Shown here one piece after another: positions 24,772-38,224 of a stretch of DNA of 64,000 nt. The translations under genes and the position numbers were made by a program. Source of the DNA: Gambelia wislizenii (lineage: Eukaryota > Chordata > Lepidosauria > Squamata > Crotaphytidae); NCBI GenBank assembly GCA_030847615.1, contig JAUMIR010000001.1:367032687-367096686 (forward strand), given 5' to 3'. The notes below the pieces were generated by a model. The model had not been told where the DNA came from. It made no database searches and worked only from the letters and a program-made list of their open reading frames with translations. Numbering within the stretch: the first letter of the stretch is position 1; each line of letters begins with the position of its first letter.

Positions 24772-26155
24772 AGAGAGCAGTGTTATGCCTCGATAGTTTG
24801 AGCAATCGGATTTTGCTCCTTTTTTCTTGTACAGGGTGATGATGACTGCGTCTCGGAGATCTGATGGCAGTTCCCCCTTTTCCCAGCAATTCACAAGGAG
24901 TTCGTGGATTTTTTCATGGAGTACATGACCTCCGTATTTCAAAACTTCAGGTGGGATTCCATCAATCCCAGCTGCTTTGCCGTTTTTCATCTGCTGTATG
25001 GCCTTAAGGGTCTCTTCCAAAGTGGGAGCTATGTCCAATTCATTTTTCATCGGTTTTTGTATCATATGTTGGATAGCTGAGCCTTGGACTACTTGGTTGG
25101 CACTAAAAGACTTTGAAAGTGTTCAACCCATCGATTCAGGATAGAGACTTTATCAGTAATTAATGTTTGACCATCTGTACTGTTTAAGGAGCTTGGGACC
25201 TGATACGTTGGTCCAAACACTGCCTTAAGAGCTTCATAAAATCCTCTAGAATCCCCCAGATCTGCACAGCATTGTGTCTTTTCTGCTATATTAATCCACC
25301 ACTTGTTCTGCATATCTCGGAGTTTTTGTTGAAGTTTACTACATGTGAGGCAGAAAGCTGCTTTTCTTACATGGCAGGTTGGCTGGGCAAGGTATGCCTG
25401 GTGAGCAGTTCTCTTCTTTGCCAACAGCTCCTGGATCTCTTGGTTGTTTTCATCAAACCAGTCTTGATTTTTCTTGTGGGAGAACCCAAGGAATTCTTCC
25501 ACAGATTGGAGGATACTGTTTTTGATGTTGCCAAAGCACTGTAGGAGAAGGATCTGTAGGATGGTCTTCAAGTTTTGTTTGCAGGTTTGCCTGGAAGTTG
25601 TCTCTCATGGTAGCTTGTTGAAGATTGTTGACTTGGAGTCTCTTCTTTAAGATGCCACCCCTCTTAGGTTTGAACTTAAGATGAAGGTTTAGTTTACATC
25701 TTATGAGGCGATGATCTGTCTGGCATTCTGCACTGGGCATCACTCGAGTATGACAAACATCGCAGATGTTTCTCTGGCGGACTAGAACATAGTCAATGAG
25801 GTGCCAATGTTTGGATCGGGGATGCATCCAGGTTGTCTTCAAGCTATCTTTTTGCTGAAAGATAGTGTTTGTAATAGTCAGCTGTTGTTCTGCATAGAAC
25901 TCTAGCAAGAGGCGTCCGTTATCATTGCAATTTCCAACACCATGCTTGCCTAAGACACCTTTCCAGGCTTCGGAGTTCTTTCCTACTCTGGCATTGAAGT
26001 CACCAAGGATAATAATTTTATCTTCTACAGGGACTTTTTGTATGAGGTGGCGTAGGTCTGTGTAGAATTTGTCTTTCTCTACAGGGTCGGCTTGCATAGT
26101 TGGGGCATATATACTAAAGAGAACAACATGTGGGGAAAATCCTTGCAAGGATACT
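24772..26155 (-). pseudogene. LINE endonuclease and N-terminal RT (inverted part)
   Basis: From 26155 downward: YAPTM, then the AP endonuclease core IILGDFNARVGKNSEAWKGV, HWHLIDYVLVRQRN and SAECQTDHRLIRCKLN, then a linker (KKNQDWFDENNQEIQELLAK) and RT text MKNGKAAGIDGIPPEVLKYG and SDCSNYRGITLLSI. Stops and frame changes occur. The domain's N-terminus is missing because the element was 5' truncated. Confidence 0.88.
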
Positions 26156-27640
26156 CCTGAACAGATTAGTTTCTGCCATTGCAGAATAACTTCTTCCTGA
26201 AAGCCAATGTGGCTTCAGAGCCAATAGGAGTACTACAGATATGGTATTTGCCCTTAGACAATTGCAAGAGAAATGTAGACAGCAGAACAAGGGTCTTTAT
26301 GTAACATTTGTTGACCTCACCAAAGCCTTCGACACCGTGAGTAGAAAAGATCTGTGGCAGATCCTGGAAAGACTAGGCTGTCCCCCCAAATTCCTTAAAA
26401 TGATTATCTTGCTACATGAGGGCCAGCACGGTCAAGTCAGAAATGGCAATGCTCTTTCAGAGCCCTTTCTAATAACTAATGGAGTGAAGCAAGGTTGTGT
26501 TCTTGCTCCAGCTTTATTTACAATTTTCTTCAGCATGATGCTCCAAAGGGCTATGGCAGAGCTTGAAGAAGAAGACATCTATATACGTTACCGTACTGAT
26601 GGTAGCTTGTTTAACTTAAGCTGTCTGAGGGCTCGCACTAAGACTCTAAACTATTTAGTCCGTGAGCTGCTCTTCGCTCATGATGCTGCCCTTGTTGCCC
26701 ACACAGAAGCAGCCCTGCAGCGCCTAACATCCTGCTTCGCAACATCTGCAGAGCTGTTTGGGCTGGAAGTCAACCTGAAGAAAGCAGAAGTTCTTTAACA
26801 GCCTGCACCACAGGACGAACACCACCATCCCCACATTGCCATTGGCAAATCTGTGCTCAAGTCCGTTCAGCAGTTCACCTACCTGGGAAGCATCATCTCC
26901 TCAGATGCCAAGATTGACAAAGAGATCGATCACAGATTAGCAAAGGCATATAGCGCATTTGGAAGACTTTACAAAAGAGTCTGGAGTAATAAACACCTGA
27001 GGCGAAGCACAAAAATCAGTGTGTATAGAGCCATTGTACTGTCTATTCTCCTTTTTGGGTCTGAAACATGGGTCACATATCGCCACCACTTACGAATCCT
27101 CGAACGCTTTCATCGGCGCTGTTTATGCACAATCCTAAATATACATTGGACTGACTATGTGATGAATGTTGCTGTCCTTGAGCAAGCAGGGATCGTCAGC
27201 ATTGAGGCCACAATATTGAGAACACAGCTGCACCGGGCAGGGCACGTTTCTAGGATGGAGGATCATCGCCTCCCAAAAATAGTACTCTACGGTGAACATG
27301 CCATGGGTCAGCGTAAGAGGGGCGCTCCAAAAAAGTGATACAAGGACTCCCTGAAACAACATCTCAGGCTTGGCCAAATTGATCACCAACAATGGTCCGT
27401 CCTGGCCTCACATCGGGAGGCATAGAGACGCACTATCCACAATGCTGCAGCCTTATTTGAGAACTCACGCCGAACAAGTCTTGAAGAATAACGACAACGC
27501 AGAAAGAATCACAATCCGGAAACATCAACCAAGGAAACCTACTGCTGTGCTTTCTGAAACCGGACTTGTCTATCTCGGATTGGCCTTTTTAGTCATCAGC
27601 GCGCTTGCAGAAAGCGTGGTATGAGTCCTTCTTGAATCTT
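26156..27640 (+). pseudogene. LINE RT core and C-terminal zinc finger
   Basis: MVFALRQLQEKCRQQNKGLY, VTFVDLTKAFDTVSRKDLWQ, NGVKQGCVLAPALF, then LLFAHDAALVAHTEA, where the usual FADD box reads FAHD. FTYLGSIISSDAKIDKEIDH, GSETWVTYR and LPKIVLYGEHAMGQRKRG follow. A stop follows APKK near 27338. The far C-terminus (about 27540-27640) retains a mutated C2H2-like finger ending in SRIGLFSHQRAC-type text. Confidence 0.9.
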
Positions 27641-27734
27641 CGTTTGCGAAGAAAAGCCACAGAGACAGTTGCATATTCATTGCTATATTTTCCTTTAACT
27701 GCTGTCACTTAAATTGTCATGCTGAAGGGAGCTA

Positions 27735-28085
27735 GGCTCCCCCCCGCCCATGCAGCCGCATTGGGCGGGAGGGGATCTTCTCCTGCCCCGTGCAGCCTCG
27801 CTGGATGCAGTGGGGGATCTTCTCCGTGACTCTAAGTCACGGAGAAGACCCCCTCCCACCCAGCAAGGCTCTTCCCGCCCCATGCAACCTTGCTGGCTGG
27901 GTGGGGGATCTTCTCCATGACTCTGTCACGAAGAAGACCCCCTCCCACTCAGCAAGGCTCTTCCCGCCCCGTTCAGCCTTGCTGTGACTCTTCTCTGTGA
28001 CTCTTAAGTCATGGAGGAGACCACCCTCCCACCCAGCAAGGCTCTCCCCCATGTGGAGCTGCACTGGGCGGGGGGGGGGGATAAG
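27735..28085. repeat. GC-rich hairpin tandem array in the MITE
   Basis: About three to four units of roughly 100 bp. Each contains a palindrome such as GGATCTTCTCCGTGACTC facing GTCACGGAGAAGACC, then CCCAGCAAGGCTCTTCCCGC. Confidence 0.8.
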
Positions 28086-28235
28086 GTGCCTAGCAAGCTT
28101 CCCCCCCCAGCCAGCCACCTCCGTCATTCCGAGTCCGAGATTGGGCTGGAGTCTGGTGTATAAGACGACCCCTGACTTTTCAGCTGATTTTACAGGCTGA
28201 AAAAGTCGTCTTATACGCTGGAATATACGGTATAT

Positions 28236-28730
28236 GAATTCAGAATTTTAGCTGCTTTGACAGAAATAGTTGTTTTTCCATCAGGCACGCAAAGAAAACC
28301 ACAGACAGCTCAGTCTAAACATTTAACACAATTTCCTTATTCTGTGATAAAGAATATATAACCCTTCATGTGTTGTGTAGGCATGAATATTAAGCTATCA
28401 TATTAGTTTAACACAGTGTTATCAGGCAAGAGTCCCCCCCTCCTGCCCGAATCAACACAGAGGGGATCTAGGTCACATGTAGCGCTGCTTAGAAAACACA
28501 ATTTTGTGTTTCTGAGAATGAAAGATATTACAATATCAAGTTTCCATTTCCTTAGATGCACATTTAGTAGTGCACTTTAAATGGCACATTTCATAGGCCT
28601 CCCTGACCAGTATGACCTGGATCACATTTACATGTGCTAACTAGAGCACATGCAACTGATGGATACTCGCTGTGGAAAGATGAACACTCACTGAGAAGGC
28701 AAACAATAGGAGTGCATGGGTCCCATATAC
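28236..28730. other. Intron sequence, nothing recognised
   Basis: No exon or recognisable repeat. Confidence 0.4.
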
Positions 28731-28734
28731 AGTC

Positions 28735-29297
28735 ATAGAATCCGTGAGCTAGAAGGGACCACAGGGGGCATCTAGTCCAACTAGATGCAGGAATACACAA
28801 TTCTTGAAAGATGCCCATCCAACCTCTGTTTAAAGATCTCCACAGATGGAGAGTCCATCATCCTCAGAGACAATCTATTCCACTGTCAAATTGCTCTTAC
28901 AGTAAAAAAAAAAATTCCTCCTAAAGTTTAGATGGAATCTATTTTCCTAAAATTTGAATCCATTGTTTCATGTTCTAGTCTCTGGAACAGCAGAAAACAA
29001 GCTTGTTGCATCTCCTACATGACATCCCTTCAGATATTTAAAGATAGCTCTCATGTCACCTCTAAGTCTTCTCTTCTCAAAGCTAAACATATTCAGCTCC
29101 CTAAGTCCTTCCTCAAAAAGCTTTGTTTCCAGACATTTGATCATCTTGGTTGCCCTTCTTTGGACATGTTCCAGCTTGTCAATATCTTCCTTGAACTGTG
29201 GTCCCCAGAACTGGATACAGTATTCCAGATGAGAGGTCTGACTAAAGCAGAATAGAGTGGCTCTAATTCTTCCCTCAATTGGGACACTATTGTACAA
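28735..29297 (-). mobile_element. CR1 LINE 3' end
   Basis: Minus-strand text HLEYCIQFWGPQFKEDIDKL, EHVQRRATKMIKCLE and SFEKRRLRGDMRAIFKYLKG is the C-terminal end of a CR1 RT. It is followed by the CR1 3' tail, read on the plus strand as AGTCATAGAATCCGTGAGCT and CATCTAGTCCAACTAGATGC. 5' truncated. Confidence 0.85.
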
Positions 29298-29512
29298 TAG
29301 ATTGTACGATACAATACAATTACAATAGTTTAGTATTGTAACATATGGTATTATAGAACATTATGCTGATCAAAAAGTGAAATTAAAGAGCTTGGTATAC
29401 ACATCTAGAATGTGATTTTTAAAACTAGCTTAAACAGATTTTGGGGCCAAATATCAGCCTCAGGTGTGTTCTGGAGTAACAATTATTTTGAGACTCTTAA
29501 CAAAGACCATAC

Positions 29513-29708
29513 CTAGTTGATCATGAGGTGTGCCTTTAAATATAACTCTGTATGTTGTAAGGAACAAAGCTCCTTCTGCAGGGAGAATGTGAGGTCCTCC
29601 AAGTAATCCTCCAGTTGCTTCCTCTCTGCCATCAGGATCCAGGAGCACACGGAGACCTTCACACACAAACTCTTCTCCTGGCAGCAAAGCTGGCTGTAGA
29701 ATTTTGGG
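29513..29708 (-). CDS. SBF2: SBF2 exon, first part of GRAM domain
   Basis: This 196-nt exon encodes 65 residues plus one base: [20 protein letters not shown], then a glycine-rich loop and [20 protein letters not shown]. This is the first half of the GRAM (PH-like) fold that myotubularins use for membrane lipid contact. The acceptor is GTTCAG and the donor is TAG|GTATGG; it enters in phase 0 and leaves in phase 1. Confidence 0.96.
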
Positions 29709-30229
29709 CTGAACCCAAAGACAAGAATCTTTTAAATAAATACATAAATAAATAGTGTAACACATAGTTGTCAAATTAAAATGTTTTGGCTAGAAATATT
29801 GCAACAATTTCTTGTGAAAGGTTCTAGTTACAGTTGGCTTGCACTGAATGAAGAAAGGAGAGAACAATGTGCTATTCCTAGAAGGGCACTATGCCGCAGA
29901 GGTTTCCACTGTCGAGGCAAGATTTAAAACCAATCAAAACCAACATCTGCTTTTAAACTGAAATAGATGCATTTCCTGACTATATCCTGTCTGTATGTCT
30001 CATTAAAACCGAGCAGGGAGCTACTAGCTTCTGGACAGACTGCTCACATCACTTTTGGTCCTCCTAAGGATAAATAAGTTCAGTGGCATTCAGTGACTTT
30101 GAGCACTACCTGGCCTCTCCCAGCTTTGCTGGATCCCCTTGGGATCTATAATCTCCTTTTGCAAGTAGAAATGTCCCATGGGAAAGCCATACCATTATGC
30201 TTATTTAAAAATTTGGCCTATAGATAGGA

Positions 30230-30935
30230 TGAGATTAAGCACTGGACAGAAAAGCTCTGTCTCTGGTTGGCCCCCTCCCCACTCTCTTTCCAATGGCAGG
30301 TGTTTTTATTTAGGCAGGCCTTTGAATTTTAATTACAGAACAATAGTGTTTGTGTGTAATGTGGTGTGCAGTATATCTAATCTTTATTGGAAATTATGTT
30401 TAAAATATATTTTAATGTTTTTAACTGTTTTTAATCATGTTTTCAAAATAATATTGTTGTTTAATTCTTTTTTAACTTTTGTAAACTAATGTTTTAGCTT
30501 TTTTTTTTTTAAATTACAAGTTGGCCCTCCACTTTCACTGGGGTGGGGAGTACATGACCCTCACGAACGTGAAAAAAAATGCAAATATCTCTAGGTACCC
30601 AAATCATATTTAACATACACAACAAGTACAATCTGCAGATTCAACCCACCGCAGATGCCTTTGAGGCAGTGAAATTCCTTTGCAAGGCAGAAGTGGGTGG
30701 ATGGCTGGGCTTGCTGCCACCTCTGCTGCTCCCCTACACCATTTTTAATAGGGACTAACACACCTTGCCATGAATTCAGAGTCTCTCGCAGTCTTGCATA
30801 GGGCAGCAGCAGAGGCAGCAACAAATACTTTACGAATAATCAAATCTGCAGAAGCTAAACCCGCAAATGTGGAGGGCCAACTGTATTTTAAGCCACTGTG
30901 AATCCCATCTTGGAAGAAAGGTGGAATATACTTAG
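30230..30935 (+). mobile_element. L2-like LINE 3' end, split by a MITE
   Basis: Sequence before 30516 (ATTTAGGCAGGCCTTTGAAT and a T-rich run) and after 30884 (TTAAGCCACTGTGAATCCCA then GAAAGGTGGAATATA) joins into an L2-like 3' end. Confidence 0.55.
30517..30883. mobile_element. TA-flanked MITE
   Basis: Left end CAAGTTGGCCCTCCACTTTC; the right end in reverse complement is CAGTTGGCCCTCCACATTTG. TA lies at 30515-30516 and 30884-30885. 367 bp, non-coding. Confidence 0.82.
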
Positions 30936-31184
30936 ATATTCTGCTTCTTCAGTCCAAGCATGAAGGAACTACTTGTGTTTTCAGAAACGGCTAGTTCCAT
31001 TATATCCCAGTATGCATTACAAGGTATAATCTCATAACTGCATTCCTACCAATCATTTAGTCACTTTGCACTCTGCATCTTGGGAGTGAGTTTCACTGCA
31101 GATCTCACAGGAACAGCATCTGGCCACAATTCTGGACTTTCCAGTTTCTCCCTGCATCCTTCCCCTTGACTTTTAAATTATTTA

Positions 31185-31275
31185 GTTCAAAAAATGTCTG
31201 ATGAAGAGTTCCGAAGAACCCAAAACTTGCACAATTTTGTGGCATTTTGGTTAGTGCTAATAAAGGTATTGAGAA
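31185..31275 (+). repeat. Retroelement 3' end fragment
   Basis: GTCTGATGAAGAGTTCCGAA and TTTTGGTTAGTGCTAATAAA then GGTAT resemble the end at 53105-53270. Element type unknown. Confidence 0.45.
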
Positions 31276-31536
31276 TTTTGTTTTTGTTTTATTCTTTGCT
31301 TAGTTCTTATTTTGCTTTGGAAAGCCTGTGGGTGGCCAGTGAGTTGGAAATTAGCAGAAGACATGCAATAGCAGCTTTTTTGTTTGTTTAGAGGTTTGAC
31401 TGATCTATTTTTCATACTTCATATTTTACAAACCTATAGATGAACTGTTGAAACTTTGTTGGAAGTTTCACATTTTTCAGTATATTTCTAAAAGTTTCTG
31501 ACTGACTCTTCAACTATATTAGGGGGGAAAACCCTA

Positions 31537-31806
<270 letters not shown>

Positions 31807-31907
31807 TTATAAACTAAAATTAGAATTACAAATGCTCATTGTCAACCACAACAATAAAAACTCTTTCCAAAAATATTTCCTCTCAGACATTACAAAAATA
31901 ACTCTCA

Positions 31908-33077
<1,170 letters not shown>

Positions 33078-34312
33078 CTAAGGGGGAAAAGTAGTCAGAA
33101 AATATTATATTACATTACACTGCTGACTTTTAAGAATCCCCCCTCCCAATCTCACCCAGGAGCAAGGTATGGAGAAGAAAGGCCACACACAAATCAGAAC
33201 AGGGTAGGAGTGATGAGCAGAAAAACCAAGGCTGTAACCTTTACTAAAAAACTAAAGGTATTTCAAAGAAGTTAAGGACATTAGAAAACCAGCAATGCAG
33301 CATGACATAAAGCCACTACAAGAGGAGGGGGCTAGAGTTCTCTTGCTCGTGGAGCATTATGAACCCCTCTTCTTCATGCTCTTAAAATTAAAAGAACTAT
33401 TTCTAACAGATACTCATAGAATGCATAATAGTGTATGATCATGAGTACTACTAAGTAGATGGGTATTTAGGTCTGGTTTATTTATAGCCCTGTCTATGCA
33501 GCCCTTTGTGCAGTCCCCCCCCCCTGCAGTTTTACAAGCTAATTTATAGGTTGCTGTTCCTTTTCACTTCCAAACCCTTGGCTCATGCTGAAAACGAACT
33601 TGAATTGGATGGAAAAACATTAACCTAACTGCCTGACATAGATGACTCAGTCCAATCACATGTAGTATTTCAGTAGGTGAGTCACGTGTAGCTATAAATA
33701 GTTTATACAGCATAAGAAATGTTCATGTTTTCACTTGCTGTATTTATCATTCTCTGTAAACTGGGTGGATGGCACGTAGGCACAATGTATTGTAGCTTGA
33801 TGAAATTAGGGCAAAGGTTATCTGGCAACTGTTATCAATTACCTCATTTATGGTAAATTTACAAGGACTAGCTACTGCATAATCAGCCTTTAGATTTGTC
33901 TAGGGTAAGGGGCAATGCTTGTTACAATGACCCAGAAGCTCCGCCCCCACAATTGGTCTTATCAATCATACCTTCACTGGGTCAGATCTATATTTAGGTG
34001 TGTGGAGCTGGACTAGCCAAAGCAAACTCTTCCCTTCCTGCCCACAGCAGCACCCCTGAAAAAAACCTTCACAGAACTCTACTCAGGGAAGATGCTCAAT
34101 TGGCGGTGGGGGTCTCCTCTCTCTTCCATACTACAGCCACTCCATTCAGCAAGGTTTCCCAACCTTCCGGGTTGGATGGAGCAGAGGGGAAGATGGACAG
34201 GAAAGGCCATTTTGCCAGTCCAAGTTGCATTTTTCAAATATGAATCCAACCCATACTGTACAATATACTAGCTGCAACCTTACTGTTTATTCCATGTTTA
34301 ATATTCTAGATC
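33078..34312. other. Intron sequence, nothing recognised
   Basis: A short C run near 33517. No exon, no repeat terminus that I could pair. Confidence 0.4.
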
Positions 34313-34315
34313 ATG

Positions 34316-34440
34316 GAATCATAGAATTGTAGAGCTGGAAGAGACCTTAAGGGCCATCCAGTCCAATCACCTGCCATGGAGGAATACACAATGAAATCAT
34401 TCCTGACAGATGGCCATCCTGACTCAGAAGATATGTTGTT
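34316..34440 (-). mobile_element. CR1 3' tail fragment
   Basis: AATCATAGAATTGTAGAGCT, GGAAGAGACCTTAAGGGCCA then TCCAGTCC: the typical CR1 3' end read in reverse. Confidence 0.8.
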
Positions 34441-34489
34441 GGCAACTCAAGACCACAATAACAGTTGCCAGGTATCCAGTATTTTACAG

Positions 34490-35200
34490 AATCAACGTGC
34501 CTTCCATTTGGATTATTGTAATGTGCTCTATGTGGGTCTGCTTTTGAAGAGTGCTCAGAAACTTCAGTTGGCCCAAAGAGCTGCAGCCATGTTGCTAACT
34601 GGCTGCAGGGAGCATACAACTCCTTTGGCTGCTGGTTCATTTCCAGGCACAATTCAAAGTGCTGGTTTTGACGTATATGGCTTGGGGCCAGGTTATCTGA
34701 AGGACTGCCTCTCCCTGTATGAGCCCAGTAGAGCTTGAAGATCATCTGGAGAAGCCCTTCTCTCTGTTCCACCACCTCCTCAGGCTCATTTGGTGGGAAC
34801 AAGGGAGAGGGTCTTCTTGGTGGCTGCCTCCAGACTTTGGAACTCCCTCCCCAGAGGAGGCAGGATGGCCCCATCCATGTTCTTCTGGCAGCAGGTTAAA
34901 ACATTCTTGTGCACCAGGTTTTTATGAACTGACAAGAACTGGGTTTTTAAGGCTATGCAGTGTGGTTTTTAAGATTGTCATTATACAGTTTTTTAATGCA
35001 TTTTAATAATTTAAATGTCTAATGTTTTTAACTTATAAATTGTTTAATTCTTTTTAAAATTTTATACTTACATTGTAATTTTTTACTTTTGTATTGTTTT
35101 TAACTTGTATTGTTTTAAAGATGTTGTTAGCCACCTTGAGTTCAATTGGCAGGAGAAAGGCAGGATATAAATGAATATAATAATAATAATAATTTATCAA
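34490..35200 (+). mobile_element. L2 LINE 3' end
   Basis: Remnant of the RT C-terminus (KLQLAQRAAAMLLTGCREHT, then GLGPGYLKDCLSLYEPSRA). It ends with GTTAGCCACCTTGAGTTCAA, GGCAGGATATAAATGAATAT and a TAA-type tail. Confidence 0.8.
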
Positions 35201-35204
35201 CTCT

Positions 35205-36369
35205 AAATAGGAAATAAAAATTCAATGCAAGTGAACAAAAGTAAGAAATAAAGTTGCTTTTATCTGTGCTAACAGTAAAAATGAGATGATTTTTGTATTC
35301 ATTGTGGATACAAGCTCATCATAGTCTCTCTTTTCCTACAACATCCAGATCATAGCTCTCTACAACAGGCATTCCTCCTCTTCCACTAGTCATACCAGCT
35401 GATTTTCCCAGGTTGCTGCTATTACCTCTACTCCCTCCCAAATTCATGTAATTCCAAAGATGCAGGGGAAATTTCTGGCTTGGTGCTCAGGATCAGAATT
35501 GTTACTCTTCATGAACTTTGTGTACCTCTTTAAAGAGGCACTGACTACTTTTGGTAGAAATCTATACTATCATTTAGAACTGTGAACATTATATAAATGG
35601 CAGGAAGGTGAAGTTGTTGTGGGAGTAAATATGATAGTTGTGTTGGCTTTCAGGTTTCTACATAAGAAAGTCTAAGCTCTATATAAGTAAACACACCATA
35701 GTTATTCATTACTGCTATGAGGTGGGGGAAGGGGAAGTAATCATTATTTTGGAAATTGCTATGGGGAGACTGATGCAGAATAGTGGAAAATCTGTATTCT
35801 AGATTTCCTTTGGCTTGAATGTTTATAGGATTTGTCCATTTGTGATGTAGTAAAATGAAACATTTTTAAAGGCGGAGTAAAGTTTTGTCTAGGAGATCTG
35901 TCTGATTTGAAGCAGAAGGAACTGAGCTCTGCCAGAGTTAGAAATACATGTAACAATGGATGTTAGTATTGCTAGTATATTATGATAATAGACTCATCCA
36001 TCCTAGTAGCACAACTAGAGAAAACATTTCAATGATTTATGAGTAGACTTGGTGCCAGGTGTTTTCATTCAAGACAAAGCTGGCATTCCACAGAAAGCAG
36101 TTCAATTTGATTACAATCTAGAGCTAATTACTGGTATGACTTGTGTTCATACAGCACTACTTCATATTTTGGGGATTTTATCCCTGTATAGAAATAGAAG
36201 CAATAAACTGTATATATTTTAAACATTTAAAAACATTTGTTTGTTATACAGAAAAATTCTGACAGAGAGAAGACAAGATCATAGTTTTCCTATAACGAAG
36301 TGTTAAATGCCACAGTCCAGCTTTAGCTTAGTTTATTGTATTCATTATTTGCATTACTGCTTTACTTAC
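35205..36369. other. Intron sequence, nothing recognised
   Basis: AT-rich, no exon or clear repeat. Confidence 0.4.
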
Positions 36370-36540
36370 CTTCTGCTTTAGGTGTTGTGGATGATTGTCT
36401 TCCTTAGCCAATAGGTAGAGGGAACGAATTTGATTTTCCACATCACTGTAAAATGTTGTTTCCCAGAATTGCTGGTTAGCCCATATAGGGTGATCTTGTA
36501 CACAGGTATAAGCAAATTGACTGACTCCAGGAGCTAGCTT
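36370..36540 (-). CDS. SBF2: SBF2 exon, first in the window
   Basis: This 171-nt exon encodes 57 residues beginning [15 protein letters not shown] and ending PQHLKQK, in the region between the DENN module and the GRAM domain. Acceptor TTTCAG precedes the exon and donor GTAAGT follows it; both ends are phase 0. The next exon is 3.3 kb away. The preceding exon was not found in the 27 kb upstream, so the upstream intron is at least that long. Confidence 0.93.
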
Positions 36541-37155
36541 CTGAAAGCATAAGAAGTCATCAGAATGGCTTTCTAGAGCAAGGGCTAGTAATATATTCAG
36601 GTCTCCTGATTATGAAAAATATGAAAAAGATTGAGAGTTTCACAGCACTTTATATTTTACACTTAATAATCCTAAATACAGATGTCCTCTCCTATAAATT
36701 GCTGAATTGGGAAAGGGATTGGACAGCTTGTATATAATTCTGGTTTTTATAAAACATCTCACAGAAGCCTCACTTTTTAAGTCAAAGAGACTGGTCTGTA
36801 AGAGTCAGTAAGGAGCTGCAAAACTCTCCAGTGATTAAGTACAAATTCCGGGATGATGGTTTCTTACAAGAACTAGTTTGTAAAATACAAAGAATCAGCT
36901 GACTTGCTGCATGCGATTTATTATCTCCACACAGGTTGGTGCTATAAATATGTACCCAATAAGTTTTTTCTTTCCAGTAATTTGAAAAGGATCTTCACAA
37001 GGTGGTATAATGTAAGGGATCCAGAAATGATGTTTATCATTTGCAAAGGTTGTTCAGATAAGGCAAAAAGGGACCCTGTAACCCACTTAATTTAAAGGTT
37101 CTTCTTGACACTTTAGATTTCTCTCTCTCTCTGGCTTTTCATCGCAAACGAAGAT

Positions 37156-37613
37156 TCAGGAAGGACTCATCCCGTGCTTTCTGCAAGCGCGCTGATGACT
37201 GAAAAGGCCAATCTGAGATAAACAAGTCCGGTTGCAGAAAGCACAGCAGAAGGTCTCCTTGGGTGATGTTTCCGGGTTGCGATTCTTTCTGCATTGTTGT
37301 TTCTCTTCAAGACTTGTTTGGCGTGAGTTCTCAAATAAGGCTGCAGCATTGTGGATAGTGTGTTTCCATGCCTCCCGATGTGAGGCCAGGGTGGACCATT
37401 GTTGGTGATCAATTTGGCCGAGCCTGAGATTTTGTTTCAGTTTTTTTTTTGGAGTGCCCCTCTTACGCTGACCCATGGCAAGTTCACCGTAGATTACTAT
37501 CTTTGGGAGGCGATGGTCCTCCATCCTAGAAACGTGCCCTGTCCAGCGCAGCTCTGTTCTCAATATCATGGCCTCAATGCTGGTGATCCCTGCTTGCTCA
37601 AGGACAGCAACAT
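37156..37613 (-). pseudogene. LINE C-terminal domain with C2H2-like finger
   Basis: Open frame MILRTELRWTGHVSRMEDHR, MGQRKRGTPKK, IDHQQWSTLASHREAWKHTI and the finger CCAFCNRTCLSQIGLFSHQR (C-x2-C, then H). The finger is a feature of the C-terminus of this LINE family. Confidence 0.85.
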
Positions 37614-38224
37614 TTGGTAGAGCTTGAAGAAGACGACGGCATCTATATATGTTACTGTACTGATGGTAGCTTGTTTAACTTAAGCCGTCTGAGGGCTGAC
37701 ACTAAGACTCTAAACTATTTAGTCTGTGACCTGCTCTTCACTGATGATGCTGCCCTTGTTGCCCACACAGAAGCAGCCCTGCAGCGTCTAACATCCTGCT
37801 TTGCAACAGCTGCAGAGCTGTTTGGGCTGGAAGTCAACCTTAAGAAAACAGAAGTTCTTTACCAGCCTGCACCACAGGACGAACACCACCATCCCCACAT
37901 TGCTATTGGCAAATCTGTGCTCAAGTCTGTTCAGCAGTTCACCTACCTGGGAAGCATCATCTCCTCAGATGCCAAGATTGACAAAGAGATCGATCACAGA
38001 TTAGCAAAGGCATATAGCGCATTTGGAAGACTTCACAAAAGAGTCTGGAGTAATAAACACCTGAGGCGAAGCACAAAAATCAGTGTGCATAGAGCCACTG
38101 TACTGTTTATTCTCCTTTTTGGGTCTGAAACATGGGTCACATATCGCCACCACCTACGACTCCTTGAACACTTTCATCAGCGCTGTATACGCACAATCCT
38201 AAATATACACTGGACTGACTATGT
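37614..38224 (+). pseudogene. LINE RT fragment (inverted part of copy 2)
   Basis: Open frame with LLFTDDAALVAHTEAALQRL (F-x-DD box intact), LYQPAPQDEHHHPHIAIGKS, FTYLGSIISSDAKIDKEIDH and GSETWVTYRHHLR. Over this stretch it has fewer disabling changes than copy 1. Confidence 0.88.

Larger units (their letters stand above)
24772..27664 (+). mobile_element. APE-type LINE, 5' inverted (twin-primed)
   Basis: The right segment (about 26156-27664, plus strand) encodes the 3' two thirds of the RT, a C-terminal part and the 3' end. The left segment (24772 to about 26155) is the upstream part in reverse, from within the endonuclease to RT motif NYRGITLLSI. ACAGTTGCATAT is present at 24760-24771 and 27665-27676, so the inverted structure entered in one event. 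Clade not assigned; the endonuclease/RT text is of the type often annotated as craniofacial-development-protein-2-like in animal genomes. Confidence 0.92.
23721..28230. mobile_element. TA-flanked MITE split by a LINE
   Basis: The left terminus (TCGTATATTCCGGCATATAA then GATGAC) and the reverse complement of the right terminus (CCGTATATTCCAGCGTATAA then GACGAC) match. TA lies outside both (23719-23720, 28231-28232). The 2.9-kb LINE at 24772-27664 and its duplicated 12 bp lie inside. The remaining MITE sequence is about 1.6 kb, long for a MITE, and carries a hairpin array at 27735-28085. Confidence 0.75.
37119..38224 (-). mobile_element. APE-type LINE, second twin-primed copy
   Basis: Same family as 24772-27664. 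The minus-strand part (37119 to about 37613) runs from NVAVLEQAGI through GHVSRMEDHRLPKIVIYGEL to the C-terminal finger CCAFCNRTCLSQIGLFSHQR and the 3' end with an AGAG tail. The plus-strand part (about 37614-38224) holds the immediately upstream RT region, ending LNIHWTDYV. Flanks are GACACTTTAGAT (37107-37118) and GACAGTTTAGAT (38225-38236), an 11-of-12 match. Confidence 0.9.
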
